Positions 17,578-26,330 of a stretch of 64,000 nucleotides of DNA are shown here, in pieces. The stretch spans positions 1,364,001 to 1,428,000 of the forward strand of contig NZ_CP081006.1 in NCBI RefSeq assembly GCF_022317005.1, read 5' to 3'. Origin of the DNA: Mycobacterium sp. IDR2000157661. Its GTDB lineage: Bacteria; Actinomycetota; Actinomycetes; Mycobacteriales; Mycobacteriaceae. The translations under genes were made by a program, and so were the position numbers. The notes under the pieces were generated by a model that ran no database searches, had not been told where the DNA came from, and was given only the letters and a program-made list of their open reading frames with translations. The first letter of the stretch is position 1; every line of letters begins with the position of its first letter.

Positions 17578-17593
17578 GGAAATTGGCATTCTC
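17578..17593 (+). promoter_or_regulatory. GRRAAY-N4-ATTCTC operator, copy 3
   Basis: GGAAATTGGCATTCTC, 20 bases before the GTG of the SDR gene at 17613. The spacer TGGC resembles that of copy 2 (TGGT). Confidence 0.5.
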
Positions 17594-17612
17594 ACTGCGG
17601 TAGATTCACGAC

Positions 17613-18401
17613 GTGGCGCTTGAACAGTTCCAGCTGCACGGACAGGTGGCAATCGTTACGGGCGCCGGACGCGGGGTCGGCGAGGGTATCGCCAAGGTGC
17701 TCGCCGAAGCAGGCGCGACCGTGGTGGGGACCGCGCGCACGACTTCGGAGATCAACCAGACGATCGAGGAGATCACGGCGGCGGGCGGCACGGGGTTGGC
17801 CTTGACGGCGGATGCGCTGAACCGCGACGACAGCGAGCGCGTGGTCCAGACGGCGGCAGACGAGTTCGGCCGCATCGACATCCTGGTCAACAACGTCGGG
17901 TTCGCGACGTACGGTCCGTTCCTGAGCCTGACGTCGGACAATTTGCGCAGCACGTTCGACTACTGCGTCACATCGGCGTTCGACATGAGCCAACTCGTCG
18001 TACCCCACATGCTGGAGGTGGGCCGCGGGTCGATCGTCAACATCTCCTCCGGGGCCGGGCGCTTCGGCATTCGCGGCCTTCTGCCGTACTCGGTGGCCAA
18101 AGGCGGACTCGAGGCGCTGACCCGCGCCATGGCTCAGGAGTTGGCGCCCAAAATCCGGGTCAACGCGATTGCCCTCGGTGCATTCATGACAGCGGGACTG
18201 CAGTCAAGCTTCGATCTGATGCCCGGGTCCGAGGACCAACTGAAGGAGCGGACACCGTTGCACCGCATCGGCGATGTGGCGGATCTCGGTCGGCTGACCG
18301 TCTACCTGTGCACCCGCGACTGTTACGCCACGAACTCGACGTTCGTCGTCGACGGCGGTCTACAAGGACCGAATTCCGAACTTCCGATTCCCGATCTGTG
18401 A
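17613..18401 (+). CDS. Short-chain dehydrogenase/reductase
   Basis: 262 residues, classical SDR. The cofactor motif is TGAGRGVG near residue 16, then NNVG, catalytic Ser in NISSGAG and YSVAKGG with catalytic Tyr and Lys. The C-terminus ends in the usual FVVDGG segment. It oxidises or reduces a hydroxyl/keto group with NAD(P). GTG start, immediately after an operator copy, and 19 bases before the reductase gene at 18421, so these two form an operon. Confidence 0.88.
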   Translation: MALEQFQLHGQVAIVTGAGRGVGEGIAKVLAEAGATVVGTARTTSEINQTIEEITAAGGTGLALTADALNRDDSERVVQTAADEFGRIDILVNNVGFATYGPFLSLTSDNLRSTFDYCVTSAFDMSQLVVPHMLEVGRGSIVNISSGAGRFGIRGLLPYSVAKGGLEALTRAMAQELAPKIRVNAIALGAFMTAGLQSSFDLMPGSEDQLKERTPLHRIGDVADLGRLTVYLCTRDCYATNSTFVVDGGLQGPNSELPIPDL

Positions 18402-18420
18402 CCGGCTAGGAGAAACAAAC

Positions 18421-19500
18421 TTGAACGCCAAACCTTTACGAGTAGCAGTCATTTCCACCGGGTGGATCAGCAGCCTGGCGATCCGTGCGATCAGCCGGCG
18501 GTCACACCTCGAGCTGGTGGGAGTGTGGGTGCACAGTGCGGACAAGATCGGTCGTGACGCCGGGGAGATCGTCGGTCTCGGTCCGATCGGCGTGACGACG
18601 ACCGGCGACCTCGACGACATCATCGGGCTGAAACCGGACTGCGTGGTCTACGGCGCGGCCAGCGCGGAGATGGACGCTGCCGCGGTGCGCGATTACGTTC
18701 GCTTGCTGCGCGGCGGGCTCAACGTGGTCACGACCAATACTCCGGGGATGATGTTCCCCGACAGGTGGATTCCTGAGCTCGCCAGCCAGGTGCGCGAAGC
18801 CGCGGTGGCCGGCGAGGTGACCATCTACACCTCCGGCATCGAGCCCGGCTTCGCCGGTGACCAGTTCGCGGTGCTGTTGACCACGCTGTCCAACACCATC
18901 CGCTCCATCCGCGCGCAAGAGATCTTCGACTACTCGGCCTATCCCAATCAGGACCTCATGGTCACCGCGATGGGGTTCGGCAAGCCGATCGACTTCACTC
19001 CGCTGCTCGAACTCGAAGGCGCCCAGCAGTTCGCGTGGGGTCCGCCCATCGGGCTGGTGGCCAAGGCCCTCGGTGTCGAGCTCGAGAAGGTCACCGAAGA
19101 GTACGAACGCGTCATCACCCCGCGCGACCTGCACGTGGCGTGCGGCACCATACCCGCCGGAACGGTGGGCGCGGTGCGCGCCGTCACCACGGGAGTCGTC
19201 GAGGGACATCCGGTGATCACGATCGAACACATCAACCGGATGGCACCCGACCTGGCGCCCGAGTGGGCCACGGCACCCAACGGCACCTACCGCCTCATCA
19301 TCGAGGGCCAACCGCACATGCAGTGTGACTTGCGGCTCGGTACCGAAGACACGCCAGAGTCCGCCAACGCCAACGCGATGGAGGCGACGGCGATGCGCGT
19401 GGTCAACGCCATCCCGTACGTCGTCGCAGCCGCGCCCGGGATCGCGACGTCGCTGGATCTGCCGATCACCGCACCGCGCAACGCGCTTGACTTCGGCTAG
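18421..19500 (+). CDS. DapB-N-fold NAD(P)-dependent reductase, paralogue A
   Basis: 359 residues; TTG start with an AGGAGA ribosome site. N-terminal Rossmann domain (LRVAVISTGWISSLAIRAI, LELVGVWVHSADKIGRDAG), a TSGIEPGFAGD turn, MGFGKP, and a conserved ending VNAIPYVVAAAPG. The family is annotated variously as dihydrodipicolinate reductase or NAD(P)H-dependent amine dehydrogenase; it includes 2,4-diaminopentanoate dehydrogenase. This is the first of five paralogues within 14.3 kb. It converges on an SDR gene with which it shares the CTAG containing both stop codons. True substrate unknown. Confidence 0.75.
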   Translation: MNAKPLRVAVISTGWISSLAIRAISRRSHLELVGVWVHSADKIGRDAGEIVGLGPIGVTTTGDLDDIIGLKPDCVVYGAASAEMDAAAVRDYVRLLRGGLNVVTTNTPGMMFPDRWIPELASQVREAAVAGEVTIYTSGIEPGFAGDQFAVLLTTLSNTIRSIRAQEIFDYSAYPNQDLMVTAMGFGKPIDFTPLLELEGAQQFAWGPPIGLVAKALGVELEKVTEEYERVITPRDLHVACGTIPAGTVGAVRAVTTGVVEGHPVITIEHINRMAPDLAPEWATAPNGTYRLIIEGQPHMQCDLRLGTEDTPESANANAMEATAMRVVNAIPYVVAAAPGIATSLDLPITAPRNALDFG

Positions 19501-20279
19501 ACCGTGAACATCGGTCCACGCGGTGCCCCGCGGACCTCATTTCCGCCGTCGATGGCGAAGCTCTGTCCGGTCACCCAGCTCGACTCCGGGCCGGCCAGGT
19601 AGCGCACGCCGGGTGCGATGTCGTCGGACACTCCCAGCCTGCCCAAGGGCACCCGTTCGAGGAAGCTGCTGGTGAGCTCCTCCAGGTGGATGTAGCCCTG
19701 TGTGGTGGCGGCCTCGGTCAGTCCCGGACGGACGGCGTTGACGCGGATGCCACGGGGACCGAGTTCCGAAGCCGCGACGCGAATCATCATCTCGAGCGCG
19801 GCCTTGCCCGCCGAATAGTGACCCAGACCCTCCATCGGAATCTTCGACGACGTGGATGAAATGAAGACGATGGAGCCACCGTCCGTCATCAGGGGGACGG
19901 AATAGCGCATGGCAAGGAAGTTCGATCGCAGGTTGCCCATGACGAATTCGGTGAAGGTGTCGAGATCCTGCTCGACGAGGGGACCGGTACCCCCAGAGGC
20001 GACTGTACCGATGACGATGTTCAGTCGGTTGTGGAGGTCATAGGCCGACTGCGCGGCCGCCTTCACCGTATCCTCGTCTTCGGGATCGCCCTTCTGCACG
20101 ACGATCTGCGCGTCCGGAGCGACCGACAGGATTTCGTCGCGTGTCGCTTGAATGCGGGAGTTGGACCTGCCGAGCAGGTACAACGCGGCTCCGTCGGCCG
20201 CCAACAGCTTGGCACTCGCCTTCGCGATTCCCGCCGATGCGCCGAGGATGAAGGCGGTCTGGCCGTCGAGCACACCCAT
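19497..20279 (-). CDS. Short-chain dehydrogenase/reductase
   Basis: 260 residues from ATG 20279. Cofactor motif GASAGIAKA, catalytic Ser in FISSTSS and YSAGK with catalytic Tyr and Lys, then NAVRPGLTEAATTQG. The Asn-Ala-Gly structural motif is replaced by GTVASGG, so it is a somewhat divergent SDR. It is divergent from the mycofactocin-type SDR at 20359, and an operator copy lies in the 79-base gap. Ends convergently with reductase A. Confidence 0.86.
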   Translation of the reverse strand: MGVLDGQTAFILGASAGIAKASAKLLAADGAALYLLGRSNSRIQATRDEILSVAPDAQIVVQKGDPEDEDTVKAAAQSAYDLHNRLNIVIGTVASGGTGPLVEQDLDTFTEFVMGNLRSNFLAMRYSVPLMTDGGSIVFISSTSSKIPMEGLGHYSAGKAALEMMIRVAASELGPRGIRVNAVRPGLTEAATTQGYIHLEELTSSFLERVPLGRLGVSDDIAPGVRYLAGPESSWVTGQSFAIDGGNEVRGAPRGPMFTV

Positions 20280-20322
20280 GATCCCGACGCTATCACCCTT
20301 TGCAATAGCTGTTCTCGATTCA

Positions 20323-20338
20323 GCGAATGCACATTCTC
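20323..20338. promoter_or_regulatory. GRRAAY-N4-ATTCTC operator, copy 4
   Basis: GCGAATGCACATTCTC between two divergent SDR genes, with an additional TTCTC half-site at 20312. One half is perfect; the other has one change from GAGAAT. Confidence 0.45.
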
Positions 20339-20358
20339 GGCTGGGGTAGCGTACGCGT

Positions 20359-21180
20359 GTGCCCGACTTGACCGACAAGGTCGCCCTCATCACGGGAGCA
20401 GCCCGCGGCCAGGGCCGCGCCCACGCCGAGCGTCTCAGCGCCGACGGCGCCGACGTCATCCTCGTCGACATCGCCGGCCCGCTGCCGCCGAGCGTGCCCT
20501 ACGATTCGGCGACTCCGGAGGATCTCGCCGAAACCGCGGAACTGGTGCGAGTCAACGGTCGCCGAGCATTCACCGCGACTGTCGACACCCGCGATCACGA
20601 CCGGCTGTGCGCAGCCGTCGCGGAAGGCGTCAACGAACTGGGACGGCTCGACGTCATCGTCGCGAATGCCGGAATCTGCGTTCCGTCAACGTGGGATGCC
20701 GTGTCGGCACGTGATTTCCAGGACACGATCGACATCAACGTCGTCGGCACGTGGAACACGGTGATGGCGGGAGCCAAGCACATCATCGCCGGTGGGCGCG
20801 GTGGGTCCATCATCCTCATCGGCTCCGCCGCCGGGGTGACGATGGAACCGTTCATGATCGCCTACACCGCGAGTAAGCATGCGATCACCGGCCTGGCCCG
20901 ATCGTTCGCGGCCGAACTCGGTAAGCACAAGATCCGCGTCAACAGCCTGCACCCGGGATCGGTCGTCACACCGATGGGCAGCGTGGGGATGGTCGAGGCG
21001 ATGACCGAGGCGGCGAAGTCGAATCCCGCACTGCGGCACGGTTTCACCAAGCAGGTTCTGCCCGACTCGATCACGATGCCCGAAGACATCGCCAACGCTG
21101 TCGCCTGGCTGGCGTCCGACGAGTCGAGATACGTGACCGCCGCCGCTATCCCGGTAGACGTCGGTGTGACAGGTACCTGA
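20359..21180 (+). CDS. Mycofactocin-coupled SDR family oxidoreductase
   Basis: 273 residues, GTG start. It carries GAARGQGRAHAERLSADGADVILVD plus the insertion with YDSATPEDLAETAELV near residues 50-70 that marks the SDR subfamily tied to the redox cofactor mycofactocin, in which NAD is held without exchange and regenerated by mycofactocin. Catalytic Ser (LIGSAAG) and YTASKH are present. Predicted role is oxidation of a secondary alcohol. Divergent from another SDR over an operator copy. The mycofactocin biosynthesis genes are not in this window. Confidence 0.85.
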   Translation: MPDLTDKVALITGAARGQGRAHAERLSADGADVILVDIAGPLPPSVPYDSATPEDLAETAELVRVNGRRAFTATVDTRDHDRLCAAVAEGVNELGRLDVIVANAGICVPSTWDAVSARDFQDTIDINVVGTWNTVMAGAKHIIAGGRGGSIILIGSAAGVTMEPFMIAYTASKHAITGLARSFAAELGKHKIRVNSLHPGSVVTPMGSVGMVEAMTEAAKSNPALRHGFTKQVLPDSITMPEDIANAVAWLASDESRYVTAAAIPVDVGVTGT

Positions 21181-21197
21181 CCTACTGCGCCAGTTGT

Positions 21198-22310
21198 TCA
21201 CCGAGCCCCTCGTGTCCTGCGCGACTGCCTCGTCACGATCGCCGGACCTGCCAACGGCTGCGGCGTCACTCCCGCCGGGGCCTCGACCACACTCGGAATG
21301 GCATTCACCGCGGCCAGCGCCGTGACCGCCACACCCGGATTCACCCGGTCCGCGGCCGACTGCTCGAAGTGCAGCTCGAGGGTCATGCTCGGGCTGCCCT
21401 CGACGCGAAACACCATCCCGCCCTCGCCCTCTCGGCCCGGCTTCGGCCAACGATCCGGCCACGGCGTGCAGCTCACCGTCGCGAAGTATTGCACCGCGAC
21501 AACGGGCCGCTCGTCGACCATCCCGGCAAGTTGCCAGCGGTGGGCACAGATCGTCCCTTCGGCGATGACACCGAGGGCGGACTGCAGATCGGTGGGCGCG
21601 AGCAACGTCTCCCAATCCAGCTCGACGCGATCCAATTCGAGCCCGAGGATGTCTGCGATGTAGCGCACCACGGTTTCCCAGTCCTTGTTCACCTTCCCCG
21701 AGGCGATGCGGACGGGCACATGACCGTCGGGCTTCCCGAAACCCATCGACTCGTGCAGGACATCCCAGATCGGGTAGGCCTTGTCCAGGTCGACGGCGTA
21801 TTCGTCCATGCGGTATGAATCGACACGTCCGGCTCCCGCCAGCAGTGCGGTGGGGATGTTGAGGCTGATGAAACCGGGCTCGCTGCCGGTGGCGTAGAAC
21901 GTCGAATTTCCCTTCTGCGCTGCATGCTCGAGGGTCTCCCGCCAACCGACCGGCGCTGCAGGCGGATACACCATCGGGATCGTCGAGAAGGTCACCACGT
22001 TGATGCCCGCTTCGAGGTAGGCGGCGATGTCGGAGATGGCCTCGTCTTCGCGCCGCACCGCGGTCGCGCAGTAGGTCACGCAGTCCGGTCGCAGCGCCAG
22101 GACACCGGAGAGTTCGGCGGTCGCACGGACGCCGACCTCGGTGGACCCGCACAGTAGTCCGGCATCCGTGCCGACCTTCTCCGGTGTCGAGACTTTCACG
22201 CCGACCAGTTCGAGCGCGGGATCGTCGATGATCGCCCGCAACGCCTGCCGCCCGGTCAGCCCGGTGCCGACGTGGGCGACGCGATAGCGCCGATCGCTGT
22301 GCGAAGCCAT
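21198..22310 (-). CDS. DapB-N-fold NAD(P)-dependent reductase, paralogue B
   Basis: 370 residues from ATG 22310 (ribosome site AAAGGA); the frame is open to 22358 but that part overlaps the upstream gene. Rossmann segment YRVAHVGTGLTGRQALRAI, LELVGVKVSTPEKVGTDAGLLCG, the ATGSEPGF turn, MGFGKP and NAIPSVVEAPAG. It is last in an operon of frameshifted P450, AveC-like protein and this reductase, on the minus strand. It differs from paralogue A by more than half its residues by eye, so the copies are old or selected for different substrates. Confidence 0.75.
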   Translation of the reverse strand: MASHSDRRYRVAHVGTGLTGRQALRAIIDDPALELVGVKVSTPEKVGTDAGLLCGSTEVGVRATAELSGVLALRPDCVTYCATAVRREDEAISDIAAYLEAGINVVTFSTIPMVYPPAAPVGWRETLEHAAQKGNSTFYATGSEPGFISLNIPTALLAGAGRVDSYRMDEYAVDLDKAYPIWDVLHESMGFGKPDGHVPVRIASGKVNKDWETVVRYIADILGLELDRVELDWETLLAPTDLQSALGVIAEGTICAHRWQLAGMVDERPVVAVQYFATVSCTPWPDRWPKPGREGEGGMVFRVEGSPSMTLELHFEQSAADRVNPGVAVTALAAVNAIPSVVEAPAGVTPQPLAGPAIVTRQSRRTRGAR

Positions 22311-22326
22311 CCAAATCCTTTCTGCG

Positions 22327-23391
22327 TCAGTGGTAGAAGGGCCCCGGCTTACCGGCATCTTCGAGATGCCCGTACGGGTCGTACAGGTTCACTTCCGGGT
22401 ACGGATTCTTGTCGAAGGCGGGTCGGGACAGCCCGGCTTCCCGCAGCCCCGCCAGCACACCCAACGGCACGGCGAAGGACACCAGACCCACGGTCACCGA
22501 GATCAACAGCTGCCGTGTCAACGTCACTCTCGGACGACCCCGGCGCGAGGGCAACCATCCAGCGATGCGGTTGATCAGGACAAGATCACCGGCCTCGTCA
22601 CGCACGCACATCACGGCGACCATGCCGAAGATCAGCGAGTCGTAGACCGCCATGATCACCGGAAAGTGGATGTGACCGATCTGCAGCACCGGTCCGACGG
22701 CTTCGGTATAGAAGAAGATGCCGGCCCGCATCCACGTGAACTGGATCATTCCGTTGATCGGGATTGCGATGAGCGTGGCGCCGAGGAACACTCTGACCAG
22801 CCGATGGCCGGCCAACCAGCTGAAGCGCCGCAGCAGTGGGTCGAGCAACCGCTTGTGCAACTGCAGGAAGCCGAGCCCGTTGAGCAGGTAGTAGGCCGCG
22901 TATCCGCCGAGGAAGGCCAGTGCCGGTTCGAGGTTCGGCGAGATGTTCACGTACGGCCACGACAGCGGGAAATGCAGCATCCGAGGGTCGAAGATCGCGA
23001 ACGTCGCCCAGTTGGCGAGCGGGTCGAGCGCGCCCGTGATGAGCCCGGCGAAGGCGATGATCACCGCCCAGTGCACCTTTCGCTCGCGCCACGACAGCCA
23101 TACCAGCACGGAGATCAACCCGATGGCCATCGGAATCGAGCTGATGGAGACGGCGAGCGGCCAGTTGTCGAAACCGAGGAACGGCGGGTATGGGGCCGGG
23201 CCCGGATCGGGATTCGTGCGTTCGGGGTCGCCGTGCAGGCCGGACTGGATGGTCGCGATGGTGACGACCGCGAAGACGAGGTACGCGACGAGGAACAGCG
23301 CCCACCCGATCCTGGCGGGCCACGGCGAGAATTCGTGCCCGGCCGGTGCTGTCGTAGCCGAATCCGGGCGCGGGTCAATCGTATTCGTCAC
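22327..23391 (-). CDS. AveC-like polytopic membrane protein
   Basis: 354 residues from a GTG overlapping the P450 stop (GTGA). Several membrane segments are evident, including WALFLVAYLVFAVVTIATI, AVSISSIPMAIGLISVLVWL, WAVIIAFAGLITGAL, FLGGYAAYYLLNGLGFL and LLISVTVGLVSFAVPLGVLAGL. Size, topology and P450 neighbour match the spirocyclase AveC-like family, whose founding member takes part in spiroketal formation in avermectin synthesis; the mycobacterial members have no known function. The coupling to a P450 and a reductase suggests a membrane-bound step on a hydrophobic substrate. Confidence 0.7.
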   Translation of the reverse strand: MTNTIDPRPDSATTAPAGHEFSPWPARIGWALFLVAYLVFAVVTIATIQSGLHGDPERTNPDPGPAPYPPFLGFDNWPLAVSISSIPMAIGLISVLVWLSWRERKVHWAVIIAFAGLITGALDPLANWATFAIFDPRMLHFPLSWPYVNISPNLEPALAFLGGYAAYYLLNGLGFLQLHKRLLDPLLRRFSWLAGHRLVRVFLGATLIAIPINGMIQFTWMRAGIFFYTEAVGPVLQIGHIHFPVIMAVYDSLIFGMVAVMCVRDEAGDLVLINRIAGWLPSRRGRPRVTLTRQLLISVTVGLVSFAVPLGVLAGLREAGLSRPAFDKNPYPEVNLYDPYGHLEDAGKPGPFYH

Positions 23392-24586
23392 GTCACACGC
23401 ACCGGAAGAGTCGCCCACCCTCGCACGCTCGTGGTGTGGGCACGCTTCGCGTTGGCGTAGTCGACTTCCCAGTCCGGCCATCGCATGAGCACTTCCTCGA
23501 GCGCAACGCGGGCCTGCATCCGCGCGAGCGCGGCACCGAGGCAGAAGTGGATGCCGTGTCCGAAGGACAGGTGGGCGCCCTGCCGGTGGATGTCGAACCT
23601 GTCAGCGTCGGCGAACTGTCGCTCATCGCGGTTCGCCGATCCGTTCAGCAACAACATCACCGAGCCCTCGGGCACCGTCTGTCCGTAGTGCGTCACGTCG
23701 CGGGCCACCCAGCGGGCCTGAACGGGTGAGGGCGCCTCGTAGCGCAGCACTTCCTCGACCGCACCCGGAATGAGGCTGGTGTCCGCCGCCAGCGCGCGAC
23801 GCTGGTCGGGGTGATCGGAGAGCAACTGGCCGGCGAAACCGATGAGCCGGGTGGTCGTCTCGTTTCCTGCGCCGACGACTGTGCCGGTGTAGGTCAACAC
23901 CTCGCCCCGCGTCAGTCGGCGCCGGTGCCCGTCGGGCTCCTCGACCTCCGCATTGACCAACTCGGTCATCAGATCGTCGGAGGGATGGTCATAGCGCCAG
24001 TCGATGAACTCCTCGAGCATCGAGCCGGTATCGGTCAGCGCGTCGCCGGTGACGTCGGCGAGCTCAGCGTCGTCGAGTTCGAGCATTCGGTCCGTGCTTT
24101 GTCTGATCGCAACCTGCCTGTCCTCCGGTATGCCCAGTAGGTATCCGATCGTGCGCATGGGCATCCAGGCGCCGAGGTCGGCGATGAAGTCGAAGCCGTC
24201 GGCGTCCGCGAGAGGTTCCAGTGCACGGCGGCAGAACTCCCTGGCGAGCGGTTCGATCGCCGCCATTCGTCGAGGTGTGAACACTCCTGACAACAGCCGC
24301 CGGTGCAGGTCGTGGATCGGCGGGTCCTCGAAGAGGATGATCCGGGCGGAACGTCGACACCGTTGAGGATGATCTCGAACGTGGTGCCCTTGCCGGACCG
24401 ATAGTCCGTCCAGTTGACCAGTTCCCGGGCGACATCCGAGTACCTGCTCAGTGCGTAGAAGCCGTACTTGTCGTTGCGGTAGAGCGGTGCCTCGTCGCGC
24501 AGCCGCTGCCAGACGGGATAGGGGTCGTCGTCGATGTCGAAGTCGAGTGGGTCGTAGTACGGATCAACCTTCACCCTGTATGTCAC
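23388..24586 (-). pseudogene. Cytochrome P450 interrupted by a frameshift
   Basis: Two frames together encode one normal-length P450. The 5' part (from GTG 24586) reads VDPYYDPLDFDIDDDPYPVWQRL through ILNGVDVPPG. The frame then breaks at about 24341-24343, and the rest (PPIHDLHRRLLSGVFTPRR, I-helix GAGNETTTR, heme loop FGHGIHFCLGAALAR) continues one base out of register to 23388. Adding one C to the plus strand at that point restores a continuous protein. Everything after the break is intact and downstream genes are still overlapped normally, so this is either a recent mutation or a sequencing error. Confidence 0.8.
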
Positions 24587-24662
24587 GGGTCGAGAATAGG
24601 CGTTATCGATCGCTCGGCGGGTGTTTTCGACCAGTCGGAAGCGGTCCGGTGCGTGCGCGTGT

Positions 24663-24690
24663 GAGAACATTGATTCTCACTGATGAGAAT
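24663..24690. promoter_or_regulatory. GRRAAY-N4-ATTCTC operator, copy 5, with a third half-site
   Basis: GAGAACATTGATTCTC at 24663-24678, extended by GT/AC to 7-base arms, followed by a further GAGAAT at 24685-24690. It lies in the divergent region between the P450 operon (minus) and the 24732 operon (plus). Confidence 0.6.
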
Positions 24691-24731
24691 TCCGCTGGCG
24701 TAGCTCGCCGGACAGCGAAGGAGGCCGGGCC

Positions 24732-25373
24732 GTGGGCCGTACCGCCGTTCGCAGCTACGTCTTCGCCGTCGAGTTCCGGATCTCCGAATCCGCCCGGGTC
24801 GGTCCGGTGCTCGCCCATCACGAGGCGAGCCTTCGCGATCTCGGCGCGAGATACGCTTTCGTGTACGAGTCGGTGGTCGATCCCGGGAAGGTCCTGGTCG
24901 TCATCGGAGTGCGCTCCGAGCAGCCACTGCTGAATCTGCTCCGTTCGCCGTACTTCTTCGACTGGTTCGACGCGGTGGGCATCGCCGACCTTCCCGCGGT
25001 CTTCGCCGGTGAGACGATCGAGCGATTCGACCTCGGGTCGCCTCCTGCCCCGGGAAGCGAAGTCCTGGTCGCCGCCGTGACCCGGGTCGGCGATGTCGAG
25101 GACTTCATGGAGCGCGTCCGCGAGTCGCTCGGCGACTTCGCGGCGGCTGGCATCAGCCGAACGCTCGTCTACCGGGCGTTCGACACTCCCCGCGAGGTCT
25201 TGTTCGTTCAGCAGCTGGCAAGCGCGCGTACCGCGTTGCAGTGGGCCGCGCGGTCGGACGTCGCTTCGGAGTGGCTCGCATCCGCAGGCGTCGGCGCCTA
25301 TCCGCCGGTCTTCGTGGGGCGGTTCGTCCATGCGATGCGCTTGGCCGAGACAGTCGGGACGGATCTGCACTGA
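24732..25373 (+). CDS. Hypothetical protein with two repeated ferredoxin-like (ABM-type) halves
   Basis: 213 residues; GTG start with a GGAGG ribosome site. Two halves, about 7-98 and 108-205, look like copies of one domain: each ends in a matching block (LRSPYFFDWFDAVGIADLPAVFAGE versus ARSDVASEWLASAGVGAYPPVFVGR). The pattern resembles dimeric alpha/beta-barrel proteins. Similar mycobacterial proteins are sometimes labelled fatty-acid-CoA ligase, but no AMP-binding motif is present here. First gene of an operon with the [2Fe-2S] protein and two SDRs. Function unknown. Confidence 0.65.
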   Translation: MGRTAVRSYVFAVEFRISESARVGPVLAHHEASLRDLGARYAFVYESVVDPGKVLVVIGVRSEQPLLNLLRSPYFFDWFDAVGIADLPAVFAGETIERFDLGSPPAPGSEVLVAAVTRVGDVEDFMERVRESLGDFAAAGISRTLVYRAFDTPREVLFVQQLASARTALQWAARSDVASEWLASAGVGAYPPVFVGRFVHAMRLAETVGTDLH

Positions 25374-25567
25374 TGTATGTCTGCCTGTGTCACGGTGTCA
25401 CCATCGAGACCGTGTCTGCCGCCGTCGCCGCCGGCGCGAAGAGCTCGCGGCAGGTGTCCGAGACGTGCGGTGCCGGGTCCGAATGCGGCCGTTGCCGGCG
25501 CACGATTCGGTCGATCATCGAATCGCACTCCACAGCAATGGACTCAGACAGGGGAAGCACGGTATGA
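25373..25567 (+). CDS. Bfd-like [2Fe-2S] ferredoxin
   Basis: 64 residues. Cys4, Cys6, Cys38 and Cys41 fit the four cluster ligands of the bacterioferritin-associated ferredoxin (Fer2_BFD) domain, with Cys32 extra. The ATG at 25373 overlaps the upstream stop by one base (TGATG), and its stop overlaps the SDR start (ATGA). There is no ferritin nearby. Lying in the middle of a P450/SDR region that contains no ordinary [3Fe-4S] ferredoxin gene, it could serve as an electron carrier for one of the P450s, but that is speculation. Confidence 0.8.
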   Translation: MYVCLCHGVTIETVSAAVAAGAKSSRQVSETCGAGSECGRCRRTIRSIIESHSTAMDSDRGSTV

Positions 25568-26322
25568 GTGATCGACACTCCAATCTCGAGAACGCCCGGA
25601 TGCTCGTCATCGGTGCTTCCTCGGGCATCGGGCATGCGCTGGCGCTCGCCGCACACGCCCGAGGCGCCGACGTCGCGCTCGCGGCCAGGCGGGTGGACCT
25701 GCTCTCGTCACTCGCCGAACGGATCGGCGGCTCCGCCCACGAACTCGATGTCTCCGACGTGCGCGCGATCGAACGGGTCATCGCCGAGGTCGGCGCACGA
25801 TTCGGCCAGCTCGACGCCGTCGTCTTCACCAGCGCCGCCGTCCCCTTCGCGCTGATCGAGGACACCGACGTGACGACATGGCAGCACGCATTCGCGGTCA
25901 ACGCCGTCGGCGCGTCGCACGTGCTGCGCGCCGCACTGCCGCACCTCGCCGACAACGCGGTGGTCCTCGTCGCGTCGAGTCACGACGTCGGCCGACCCCG
26001 CGCAGGTGTCGCGGCCTATCACGCGAGTAAGGCTGCCCTGGACGAGATCTTGCGATCCTGGCGGGCGGAACATCCGCATCTGGCCGTCATCCGCGTCAGC
26101 GTCGGCCCCACCGAGGGCACCGAGATCCTGCGGGGAGCCGACCGTGACCTGCTCGCCGACCTGTACCGGGCCTGGGCGCAGGAGGGTCAGATCCCGGCCA
26201 CGATGTCGGCCGTCGACGACGTCGCCAACGCCATGTTGTCGCTGATCGCGGTGTCGCGGGCCAATCCGACTGTGGTGAGCGACGTGGTGCACCTGGCGCC
26301 TCGGGTGAGAAAGAACCGGTAG
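25564..26322 (+). CDS. Short-chain dehydrogenase/reductase
   Basis: 252 residues. GASSGIGHA cofactor motif near residue 18, Ser in VASSHDVG, catalytic YHASK. The C-terminal part is unusual for classical SDRs and resembles that of the SDR at 34658: both have an RSWR/EAWR-AEHP segment followed by a short RVSVGPTEG-type loop. It is co-translated with the Bfd-like gene, and the next SDR follows after eight bases. Confidence 0.85.
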   Translation: MSDRHSNLENARMLVIGASSGIGHALALAAHARGADVALAARRVDLLSSLAERIGGSAHELDVSDVRAIERVIAEVGARFGQLDAVVFTSAAVPFALIEDTDVTTWQHAFAVNAVGASHVLRAALPHLADNAVVLVASSHDVGRPRAGVAAYHASKAALDEILRSWRAEHPHLAVIRVSVGPTEGTEILRGADRDLLADLYRAWAQEGQIPATMSAVDDVANAMLSLIAVSRANPTVVSDVVHLAPRVRKNR

Positions 26323-26330
26323 GAGGGGAC

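Noticed and set aside
24732-25373. Possible annotation of this gene as fatty-acid-CoA ligase
   Set aside because: No AMP-binding signature, far too short, and two ferredoxin-like halves are visible instead.
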